Origin: Tannerella sp.
Lineage (GTDB): Bacteria; Bacteroidota; Bacteroidia; Bacteroidales; Tannerellaceae
Length of the DNA stretch: 5,602 nt
Assembly (NCBI GenBank): GCA_031282485.1
Contig: JAITDQ010000208.1
Coordinates: forward strand, 1 to 5,602
Direction: 5' to 3'
Shown: piece by piece, positions 1 through 5,602 of the stretch
Numbering within the stretch: position 1 is the first letter of the stretch
Layout: the number at the start of each line of letters is the position of its first letter
The notes under the pieces: generated by a model
Seen by the model: the letters and a program-made list of their open reading frames with translations, nothing else
What the model was told of the DNA's origin: nothing
Database searches by the model: none
Position numbers and translations under genes: made by a program

Positions 1-3000
1 GGCCATAAGTTTGTGATGGCTATCTGCAATGCGTTTTCGCCGGGTTTAACGGCTTCGGTAATGTCCAGACAGTATGGCGGTTTCCAGAGTACGGGGAAGG
101 ATTTTCCGTTCAAACGTACTTCGGCGAAATTTTTGAGTTTTCCCAAATCAAGGATTACGCGCGTGTCGGAAGCCGGTTTTACGTCCCAAGTGAATGTTTT
201 AGCGTAGGTTGCCGTTCCTGAAAAATATTTCACGCCTGCGTCCGCATGTTCCGTCCATGAAATCAGTTTGTCGAGCGTGATCTGTGGCGGAGCGCCCCAG
301 TTCGGGGGGAAGGATAATTGCCATGAGCCGTCTAATTCTACCCTTTCCGGTACATTGACGAGGCCGGTTTTCAGGGTTTTGCCCGAAGCTGTCGTAAGCT
401 CGAAATAACCGGTTTCCCATGCACGGATTTCCACATTGCCGTTACCGGTCGCACGCAGTTCGTAGGCAGGCAGCGGTATGGCGTCTTCGGGGGCGGGAGG
501 CAATACCAATGTTTTGCTTTCGCCGGCTTTCGCCCGGCCGCGTACGCCGTCGTACAGATATTCTACACGCACTTCCTTTTTCGGCGAAGCGGCAGCCGGA
601 TCTTTGCCGCCGGCAAGTTCGCTGTTCACGGTCACGGTTAACGCGCCGTCCTTTACCTGTCCGGTCAGTTTAGCCGTAACATCCACGGTTTTACGTACCG
701 GTTCACTTTCAGGTATATTACTGAGGACACCGTACCACGCACGGATGATTTCCGCTCCCTGCGGCAGCGTAGCGCTTTGATTCTCGGTAATCCGTACCTG
801 TTTGTTTGCGCCGTTTACACGATAGTCAATCTGTAACTGTTTAATTGTTCCGAACGCAGGGTCTCCGTTCAAACGGTCATTCGCAGCTACGACCGTCAGG
901 TTCCCACCGGCAACCGATTTGCGGACAACATCCGTTACGTTCGCACAGTTTTCGACGCCTTCATCTGCAAAATATCCGTATTCCGCCTTGACAATCTTTA
1001 AATTGCCCGTATATTTGGGTTTTCCCTTTACGGCTGTGTATTTTACTTCCACTGCACGGTCTTCTCCGGAAACGGGTTTGCGGAAAACGACAAATACCGA
1101 ACCCGAAGGCTCGAACCGGATGGGGATGGTGGTCAGGCCGTCTTTTTCTTCATAAACGGGAACAGGCTCCGTTTCACCCGTATCGGGATGCCAAAATTCC
1201 GGCGCCTTGCCGCTTACGCGAAACGTACACTCCACCTCCGCCCCCTTTTGATTCGAACAGGCGACAAAATAACAGTCCATTCCGTTGATTTCGCGGTGTA
1301 TATAGCGAATATGTTCTTCGCTGCCGGCGCTGAAATCGGGTTTTATTCCGAGCGATTCCAGCACGTCGGCGGGCGATTTGCCGGAGATGACTTTCGGCCA
1401 TATTTTATCCGCAAGCCGGTTCACTTCAGCGTCGCCTGCCGGGTAGTTGCGCAGACCGGGAGCGTGTTCCGGCCTGTTTTTCCCGACAACGATTGCGCCG
1501 CCGTCAACTAATTTTCCGATGGTTTTCAATATTTCCGGCGACATGACCGGATTGTCGGGCAATACCAGTATGCGATAACTCATTCCCGACGGCAATACCA
1601 GTAGGGGCGCATGGCCTTGCGCCCCTACCTTCAGCATTTTCAGAGCGCGGGTATCGCATCCGTCATAATCGTATCCGTAGGGTAATCTGGCGTCGCGAAG
1701 TTCGTTGGGAGCGTCTTCCCCGCAATAGAACAGCACGTCCGCCACAAAACGGCCTTCCTGAAGCATATACTGGCAGCGTGCCTGATAGCGAAGCCATTCC
1801 CTGCCCTGTTCCCACCATGTGAGGGTGCGCTCGAAATGAGTGCCCCACTGTCCCATGGTCATGCCCGGGTAGCGTGTCGGATTCGTCCACGGCTGATGTG
1901 CGTAACGGTGATATATCATGCGGTTGACGCCGCCGCAATATACCGCATCGCCCTGCGCTTTGATGTCAAACGGGGTCTTTAGCCATTTCCCGCCTTCGGG
2001 CGCGGCAGTGAAGGCTTCCGCGCCGACAAACTTCCGGCCATACACGTGTGCAATGGCGGCAGGCAGTTTGGCGTTGCCGCTGTTCACGGTGTGACCGCTG
2101 CCCGGCCAGAACTCGCCCATCGGGATGTCGCAGAAACTGCCGTACTGGATGTCGTCGGACGGACTGTTGCCGTAGGGTTCACAGGAATAAAGCAATCCTG
2201 CATCGTGCGCCAGTTTCCCGAAATATTCCGAATAGTTTTCGGCAAACAGATCGGCGATTACCCGCCTGAAATCCCACAGGAAACGTTCCGTCACTTCGGG
2301 CGAATCCACAATCCGTCCGCTGAATACCGGCAGGAAATTCAGTATCGAATATCCGCAGCGCGACTGAAATTCCTTTTCAAACCCCTGCGTCCAGTTTTGC
2401 GAACCGACTTCGTAACTGTCGATCAATATATTGTTTAATCCCGGCTTGTCGGGGCCGTCCGTTTTTCCCAGCGCTGCAAGTATCAGACCGGCATGTCCGT
2501 CCCAGTGCGCTTTTACGGCTTCGCGGCTGAGTTTGTCACATTCCAGTCCTGTCCCTTCGGTTGGCGCCGGATGATTCTTGCGTCCGATGATTGTGTAGCC
2601 TACCCGGAGGATCGTCCAGTCGCCTTCCGGCGCGTTCCATGCGGTTGTTTTTCCGCTGGAGGGGAGCAGCTGAGCCGTCAGGTCGATCACCGTATTCTGC
2701 TGTATCACCGTTTCCGGCGATATTTCAGTCGGAGTATCTGTTCTTTTAAGAGACACAACCGTCCTGCCGTTTAGATTCGTAACCACCTTTGCCGCAGGGT
2801 TTTCCGCAGGCGTACGAAAAGCCAGTACCGCAATGTCGCGGTAAAAATCGGGACTGGCTTCCGGCTGTGGCGGAGCCGCTGTCACGGATGTTCCGCCTTT
2901 TACCTGCATCTCGCCTGTAACGACCTTTTTCATGCCGTGTTCCGGGGTATTCCACGGTCCGCCGCTGTTCGCCCAGCCTGCACAGTTATGAATGCACAGT

Positions 3001-3341
3001 TCAAGTCCCAGACGCTTCGCCTCGGATGCCGCATGTTTCACCATATCAATCCATTCCGGGCTGTTAAACTGTACGGGACCGTGGGGAATATTTTCGCCAA
3101 CATTAAAGATTTGTGCGCCGCCCAGTCCGGCGTTGGCCATCGCTTCCAAATCTGCGGTAATGCCTTCTTTGGTAATATTACCGTTCATCCAGTGCCACCA
3201 TGTATGGGGTCTGGCCGAGGCAGGGGGAGCAACAAAGCGCTGTTCCAGTTCTTCCGGCGTAATAGCCGAATCGGGATTTTCTTTCCGGCTGCAATTTGTA
3301 ATCATCAAAATGACAGCAAATAAACATATTAACTTTTTCAT
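1..3341 (-). CDS. Glycoside hydrolase family 106 alpha-L-rhamnosidase, lipoprotein-type, C-terminus cut by window edge
   Basis: Probable exo-acting enzyme that removes terminal alpha-L-rhamnose from plant or microbial polysaccharides. The frame is open for 1113 codons from ATG at 3341 to the window edge with no stop or frameshift. The N-terminus MKKLICLFAVILMITNC ends in a lipobox-like ITNC (Cys17), so export and lipid anchoring are likely, although Asn before the Cys is not the classic residue. GH106 hallmarks follow: RPHTWWHWMNGNIT (residues 44-57), GLGGAQIFNV, NCAGWANSGGPW, IDSYEVGSQNW (Asp308, Glu311), CEPYG (Glu388), MGEFW (Glu410), VGAEAFT (Glu442), LVLPSGMSYRILVLPD (about 581-596) and HIRYIHREI (from 677). 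The acidic residues are candidate catalytic or metal-binding positions by motif only. Residues 783-948 hold two tandem copies of a small domain. A sugar-binding-like beta-sandwich (GSWQL near 1007, GTATYAKTF near 1046) leads to the terminal ALQIAITNLW. Families of this type usually end about 20-30 residues later. It lies 56 bases after the small membrane gene and is probably co-transcribed with it. GH106 assignment is strong; the exact substrate is unknown. Confidence 0.95.
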   Translation of the reverse strand, partial: MKKLICLFAVILMITNCSRKENPDSAITPEELEQRFVAPPASARPHTWWHWMNGNITKEGITADLEAMANAGLGGAQIFNVGENIPHGPVQFNSPEWIDMVKHAASEAKRLGLELCIHNCAGWANSGGPWNTPEHGMKKVVTGEMQVKGGTSVTAAPPQPEASPDFYRDIAVLAFRTPAENPAAKVVTNLNGRTVVSLKRTDTPTEISPETVIQQNTVIDLTAQLLPSSGKTTAWNAPEGDWTILRVGYTIIGRKNHPAPTEGTGLECDKLSREAVKAHWDGHAGLILAALGKTDGPDKPGLNNILIDSYEVGSQNWTQGFEKEFQSRCGYSILNFLPVFSGRIVDSPEVTERFLWDFRRVIADLFAENYSEYFGKLAHDAGLLYSCEPYGNSPSDDIQYGSFCDIPMGEFWPGSGHTVNSGNAKLPAAIAHVYGRKFVGAEAFTAAPEGGKWLKTPFDIKAQGDAVYCGGVNRMIYHRYAHQPWTNPTRYPGMTMGQWGTHFERTLTWWEQGREWLRYQARCQYMLQEGRFVADVLFYCGEDAPNELRDARLPYGYDYDGCDTRALKMLKVGAQGHAPLLVLPSGMSYRILVLPDNPVMSPEILKTIGKLVDGGAIVVGKNRPEHAPGLRNYPAGDAEVNRLADKIWPKVISGKSPADVLESLGIKPDFSAGSEEHIRYIHREINGMDCYFVACSNQKGAEVECTFRVSGKAPEFWHPDTGETEPVPVYEEKDGLTTIPIRFEPSGSVFVVFRKPVSGEDRAVEVKYTAVKGKPKYTGNLKIVKAEYGYFADEGVENCANVTDVVRKSVAGGNLTVVAANDRLNGDPAFGTIKQLQIDYRVNGANKQVRITENQSATLPQGAEIIRAWYGVLSNIPESEPVRKTVDVTAKLTGQVKDGALTVTVNSELAGGKDPAAASPKKEVRVEYLYDGVRGRAKAGESKTLVLPPAPEDAIPLPAYELRATGNGNVEIRAWETGYFELTTASGKTLKTGLVNVPERVELDGSWQLSFPPNWGAPPQITLDKLISWTEHADAGVKYFSGTATYAKTFTWDVKPASDTRVILDLGKLKNFAEVRLNGKSFPVLWKPPYCLDITEAVKPGENALQIAITNLW
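498..995 (-). repeat. Tandem pair of about 80-residue domains within the rhamnosidase
   Basis: Protein-level repeat. Copy 1 spans about residues 783-860 and copy 2 about residues 865-948, offset by 82 residues at the start. Both begin with a hydrophobic pair, a basic residue and a YG (IVKAEYG and IIRAWYG). Both continue with a DVT motif (NVTDVV and DVTAKL), a Val-rich strand after a glycine (GGNLTV and DGALTV), a GDP or KDP turn, an aromatic strand (LQIDYRVNG and VRVEYLYDG) and a closing E-x-x-x-x-LP (ENQSATLP and ESKTLVLP). Segments of this sort are, as far as I recall, common in GH106 enzymes between the catalytic core and the C-terminal sandwich. Their role is not known to me; a beta-rich spacer or glycan-contacting module is plausible. 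The DNA copies are well diverged, so the duplication is old. Confidence 0.7.
1601..1628. repeat. Perfect palindromic repeat embedded in frame in the rhamnosidase gene
   Basis: The left arm GTAGGGGCGCA (1601-1611) and right arm TGCGCCCCTAC (1618-1628) are exact reverse complements around a 6-base loop. On the coding strand it is read as V-G-A-Q-G-H-A-P-L (from residue 572), without a stop, directly before the LVLPSGMSYR motif. Palindromes with GTAGGGGCG/CGCCCCTAC arms occur, to my knowledge, as dispersed intergenic repeats in many bacterial genomes. Finding one inside a conserved enzyme suggests insertion of a small palindromic element, comparable to the Rickettsia palindromic elements. Chance origin from GC-rich codons is unlikely for 11 paired bases but not excluded. 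Confidence 0.75.
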
Positions 3342-3397
3342 ACTCGTAATTATTTATTAAATTGTAAATCTTCTTTATCACAGAGGTCTTTTGATAT

Positions 3398-3610
3398 TTA
3401 AAATATCCATATTGCACATGCCGCATAAATTATCATGATAAACAGAATGATTGCCGTGATAATATGTACAATTCGAAACCGTTTATAATACTTTTTATTA
3501 TAATATGCTTTCCTGCCATAATAACTGTAAGTTACAGCGAAAATAATCGAAAGAAAAAGATAAACGACAAGATGCGGATACTTTTCGATAAGAGATATAA
3601 TATTGTCCAT
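3398..3610 (-). CDS. Small two-helix inner-membrane protein of unknown function
   Basis: I do not recognise this 70-residue protein. It has two hydrophobic segments, about residues 14-31 (LVVYLFLSIIFAVTYSYY) and 47-70 (rich in Ile, ending AACAIWIF). They are joined by a strongly basic, Tyr-rich loop (GRKAYYNKKYYKRFR, 32-46). By the positive-inside rule the loop should face the cytoplasm and both ends the periplasm. No cysteine pairs or catalytic motif are visible. The start ATG at 3610 is preceded by AT-rich sequence with no Shine-Dalgarno motif, as is usual in Bacteroidota. It ends 56 bases before the rhamnosidase start with no convincing terminator between, so the two may share a transcript. 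Base composition is far more AT-rich than the rhamnosidase, which may indicate a different origin. It could conceivably be a non-expressed ORF, but the clean two-helix pattern argues for a real gene. Confidence 0.65.
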   Translation of the reverse strand: MDNIISLIEKYPHLVVYLFLSIIFAVTYSYYGRKAYYNKKYYKRFRIVHIITAIILFIMIIYAACAIWIF

Positions 3611-3665
3611 ATATTATTTTATTAAGGGAAAAAATTTATAACTTATAAGATATTGTATATTGAGT

Positions 3666-3858
3666 GCAGGGCTGAAAGCCCGATAATCAATAGCGCAGGG
3701 CAACGCCCTGCGAACAGGAAGCCACCCCGTTCATCAAGCCCTGAAGGGGCGGAATCAAATGAAACAGGACGGATTACGCCCCGTTGGGGCTTAGTGGCGA
3801 TGTACACGTTTCCCCCACAGGGCGTTGCCCTGCGCTGTTGATTATGCCCTTTCAGGGC
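3666..3858. repeat. MITE-like multi-hairpin element with terminal inverted repeats
   Basis: The ends are inverted copies: bases 3683-3712 match the reverse complement of 3816-3845 at 28 of 30 positions. Similarity then continues outward into a terminal hairpin at each end. Internally there is a series of short GC stems: 3669-3681 (GGGC/GCCC), 3694-3712 (CGCAGGGC/GCCCTGCG, loop of 3), 3738-3750 (GCCC/GGGC), 3778-3790 (GCCCC/GGGGC, loop of 3), 3818-3832 (CAGGGC/GCCCTG, loop of 3) and 3846-3858 (GCCCT/AGGGC, loop of 3). No transposase is encoded. At about 190 bases with inverted ends this resembles a non-autonomous miniature element or a dispersed hairpin repeat of the kind seen between genes in Bacteroidota. 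The outer limits are uncertain by about 10 bases, and I found no clear target-site duplication. Confidence 0.8.
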
Positions 3859-3870
3859 AACTGTTATATC

Positions 3871-3905
3871 CTGTTTATTTTTCATCACTAAACTGTTTAT
3901 TTTTC
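3871..3905. repeat. 13-base direct repeat beside the hairpin element
   Basis: CTGTTTATTTTTC occurs at 3871-3883 and again at 3893-3905, a period of 22 bases, with a different spacer between. It lies between the hairpin element and the 3' end of the DUF3788 gene. A period of two helical turns would fit paired protein-binding sites, but a simple short duplication next to a mobile repeat is equally possible. Confidence 0.5.
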
Positions 3906-3941
3906 TATTGTTTCATCGCCCTGTTCGGCAATCCATTCATA

Positions 3942-4355
3942 TCAGTTCTCTAATTTTATGTTTATCAAATCCTTTACATCATTAATTACTTTCCCGTCTT
4001 TCACTTCTATGCGGATTCCCCGGCCTTCGGCATACACTTTTGCCGATTCGAGTTCGGTCTTAATTGCTGTGGCGACTTTGCTTTTCAATACTTCGTCAGT
4101 TGCTTTTTGCCCAAAAACAAACGCTACTTTGAAAAAACCGTCTCTCGGTAAGAGGTAAATTATCGCACGCTTGCTGTCTTTTATTTTAAAACTCCAACCT
4201 CCACTCTTTGAGAAACTCCACTCTTCAACTGACTTTGGATAGACAGAATGAACATAATCTACAAAAGTCTGCCAAAATTTATACGTCGCTCCTAATGAGA
4301 TTTTAAGTATCTCATCATTAGGCGCTAATTCTTTGTCTGTAAATACACTTTTCAT
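3942..4355 (-). CDS. DUF3788-like protein
   Basis: A 137-residue soluble protein whose sequence fits the uncharacterised DUF3788 family. It has an N-terminal helix region with W-Q-T-F-V-D-Y (residues 28-34), then EEWSFSKSGGWSFKIKDSKRAIIYLLPRDG with its conserved Trp/Gly/Lys/Arg pattern. A strand FFKVAFVFGQKATDEV follows, then a C-terminal helix and a strand GRGIRIEVKDGKVINDVKDL. Length matches the family as I recall it. There is no signal peptide or membrane segment, so it is probably cytoplasmic. The biochemical role is unknown; the family name implies no function. The ATG at 4355 follows the stop of the upstream gene after only 8 bases (GTATAAAT), with no Shine-Dalgarno motif, so co-transcription is likely. 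It is clearly more AT-rich than that neighbour, which suggests that it arrived separately. Family call is from pattern recognition only. Confidence 0.85.
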   Translation of the reverse strand: MKSVFTDKELAPNDEILKISLGATYKFWQTFVDYVHSVYPKSVEEWSFSKSGGWSFKIKDSKRAIIYLLPRDGFFKVAFVFGQKATDEVLKSKVATAIKTELESAKVYAEGRGIRIEVKDGKVINDVKDLINIKLEN

Positions 4356-4363
4356 ATTTATAC

Positions 4364-5602
4364 TTAATGAGTCATAGCGATTCTTTTGATTCGCGCCGAA
4401 CCCTCTTCCGAAAAAGACAGTTTCAGGCTCTTGAGCGCATTTTTATATCCCGGCAAAGAGGCCGGATTCATCCTGTAAACGCGATTCACCCCGTCAGCCG
4501 TAATGGTTTCTTGAAAGGTGAGCGCCGGCGTTGCAGGAAATTCGGCTTCTTTCTGCTGCCTTTCGGCTTCTACGCTCCGGTTGCCTTCGCTCCAGTTCAG
4601 CCAGTCGGTAAAATCCGACTTGCCGACCGGTTGAATCTCTACGGTAAGGGTGATTTCGCGGTCGGCCGATTCAAATGCGCCCTCTATCTCCAGCGCCGGT
4701 GCGTCGGCCGCTTTCCAGAACGTGACCGGGCTGACGATTGCGGCGTTTTTCCCGAACCGGACGTCAAGCGCCTCATTCACCGGCCAGCCGGCGTCCGAAA
4801 CGTCGCCCTCGTAATACCAGTTCTGTCGCGAGTTTTGAAATGTCCATTCGGGACAGGAAGCCGTCTGCCGGTGTTTTCCGGCGTAGTCGCGAATGTCGTC
4901 CACCGTTCCCAGAATAAAGTGCGTCGTGTACGTCCACCGGATATTGTGGTCAAGAATCTGTGTTCCTACCGGAGCGATGTGGCCGGTCTGTCCGTCTTTT
5001 TCACCGCCGCCTCCTTTCAGGGCGTCACCGGGATGAAATCCGCCGTTAAAGGTCATGACTCCCGGCTGAAATACGCCGATGCCTTTTCCGTTGTCGTCGA
5101 GCAGGGCGACCCAGTTTTCGGGCGTGTAGAAATGAACCCATGGCCAGCCTTTCCCGTCGTTCCGGGCGACCACGCGCGTGACCGGCTGACCGGAAAAGGG
5201 CTGGTCTCCCAGATAGGTCACCAGATTGTACCACGCGCCGTTGGTATAAACGGCGGGCATTTCCTGTCCGCAGGCACGGTATTGGGTCTTGTCCGTCCGT
5301 TTGTTTACAATCGTTGCTTCCATGGTAATCACGTTGTCTTTCAGGGTGTAAAGACATTCAAACTCACAGTCGCCGGCCACTCCCGCCGTATGCGGCCACT
5401 GCATGGGAACACAACGTACGAACAGGGCATTTCCGCCGCGCGATTCAAACTCAATCACCTTTGAACGGTTCCCGCCGGCGTCGCCCGACTGAATCGGGTT
5501 CCATCCCAGACCGGCCCAGTTGTCCGTCGGTTTTTCCCCGTTCGGGCCAATGTATGGCCAGGGGCCGCTGTAGAAGGACATCTGAATCTGGCGTCCCCAG
5601 TC
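4364..5602 (-). CDS. Uncharacterised Trp-rich, probably beta-sandwich protein of a carbohydrate locus, N-terminus off window
   Basis: The frame is open to the right-hand edge (412 residues visible). An ATG at 5581 is available, but the seven codons before it read DWGRQIQ, which joins smoothly to MSFYSGPWPY and looks like part of a conserved motif. The real start therefore probably lies beyond the window. Counting from that Met, notable stretches are WAGLGWNPIQSGD (22-34), VPMQWPHT (58-65), VNKRTDKTQY (92-101), CGQEMPAVYTNG (104-115), a strand set around WVALLDDNGKGIGVFQPG, and GGFHPGDALKGGGGEKDG. From about residue 245 a separate C-terminal beta-rich domain starts with NWYYEGDVSDAGWPV. Abundant Trp, Tyr, Gly and Asn and alternating strands suggest a secreted or periplasmic glycan-binding or glycan-cleaving beta-sandwich protein, possibly with a mutarotase-like fold. 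I cannot name a family or enzymatic activity. Its base composition matches the rhamnosidase, supporting a shared locus. Confidence 0.9.
   Translation of the reverse strand, partial: DWGRQIQMSFYSGPWPYIGPNGEKPTDNWAGLGWNPIQSGDAGGNRSKVIEFESRGGNALFVRCVPMQWPHTAGVAGDCEFECLYTLKDNVITMEATIVNKRTDKTQYRACGQEMPAVYTNGAWYNLVTYLGDQPFSGQPVTRVVARNDGKGWPWVHFYTPENWVALLDDNGKGIGVFQPGVMTFNGGFHPGDALKGGGGEKDGQTGHIAPVGTQILDHNIRWTYTTHFILGTVDDIRDYAGKHRQTASCPEWTFQNSRQNWYYEGDVSDAGWPVNEALDVRFGKNAAIVSPVTFWKAADAPALEIEGAFESADREITLTVEIQPVGKSDFTDWLNWSEGNRSVEAERQQKEAEFPATPALTFQETITADGVNRVYRMNPASLPGYKNALKSLKLSFSEEGSARIKRIAMTH

Larger units (their letters stand above)
3611..3941. other. Intergenic stretch of 331 bases, mostly repeat DNA
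   Basis: No credible gene is present. Going left to right, it holds an AT-rich leader of the small membrane gene with a TTATAA-C-TTATAA palindrome (3636-3648), the multi-hairpin element (about 3666-3858), a 13-base direct repeat (3871-3905), and a weak GC-containing hairpin (3915-3932) just past the end of the DUF3788 gene. Open frames on both strands across the element (3653-3841 plus, 3643-3888 minus) have low-complexity, Pro/Arg/Gly-rich translations. They exist only because the hairpins happen to be stop-free. Confidence 0.8.

Noticed and set aside
1558..1603. 13-base direct repeat GGCAATACCAGTA at 1558-1570 and 1591-1603
   Set aside because: Both copies encode the LVLP of the LVLPSGMSYRILVLPD motif with the same codons. 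A near copy at 500-509 encodes LVLP again, so the protein motif and codon preference explain it.
3631..3660. Bacteroidota-type promoter for the small membrane gene
   Set aside because: TAAATTTT resembles the -7 consensus TAnnTTTG only partly, and no TTTG-like -33 element is found at the right distance.
3666..3858. CRISPR-like array of GCCC/GGGC repeats
   Set aside because: The stems vary in length and spacing, the units are inverted rather than direct, and there are no uniform spacers or cas genes.
3643..3888. Open frames on both strands across the hairpin element (also 3653-3841 plus)
   Set aside because: They are built from the inverted and hairpin repeats and carry Pro/Arg/Gly-rich translations. 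Repeats of this kind commonly give rise to spurious hypothetical proteins.
3915..3932. Possible terminator after the DUF3788 gene
   Set aside because: The stem is ATTGCC/GGCGAT with a wobble pair and a 6-base loop. No U tract follows on the minus strand, so it is too weak to call.
4367..5464. Long plus-strand open frame of 365 codons
   Set aside because: It is antisense to a well-supported minus-strand gene that has coherent protein motifs. Its translation is Arg/Phe/Val-rich without domain logic, as expected for a shadow frame in GC-rich coding DNA.

Overview
The window looks like part of a carbohydrate-degradation locus of a Bacteroidota bacterium, probably Bacteroidales. This rests on a lipoprotein-type family GH106 alpha-L-rhamnosidase, start codons preceded by A/T-rich sequence rather than Shine-Dalgarno motifs, moderately GC-rich enzyme genes separated by AT-rich DNA, and short GC-rich hairpin repeats. 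No ribosomal or other taxonomic marker is present, so the assignment is an inference.

All four supported genes lie on the minus strand. In transcription order (right to left) they are: the 3' part of a gene for an uncharacterised, Trp-rich, probably beta-sandwich protein (4364 to beyond 5602); a DUF3788-like gene 8 bases downstream (3942-4355); a 331-base gap holding a miniature, terminally inverted multi-hairpin repeat (about 3666-3858) and a 13-base direct repeat; a small two-helix membrane protein (3398-3610); and a large GH106 rhamnosidase (3341 to beyond position 1), whose last few residues are off the window.

The two large enzyme-like genes share base composition and probably belong to one polysaccharide-utilisation locus acting on a rhamnose-containing glycan. 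The DUF3788 gene, the repeat and the small membrane protein form an AT-rich island between them and may be a later insertion.

The main points of interest are: (1) a perfect 11-base-arm palindrome read through in frame inside the rhamnosidase gene, at a place where a 22-base core plus a TA duplication would add exactly eight codons; (2) a tandem duplication of an approximately 80-residue domain in the rhamnosidase; (3) a MITE-like repeat with 28/30-base inverted arms and a stem that is swapped between its two ends while its loop is kept; and (4) the unassigned protein family beside the rhamnosidase. I see no CRISPR array, tRNA, rRNA or complete transposase gene, and no evidence of a wholly new multi-gene system.
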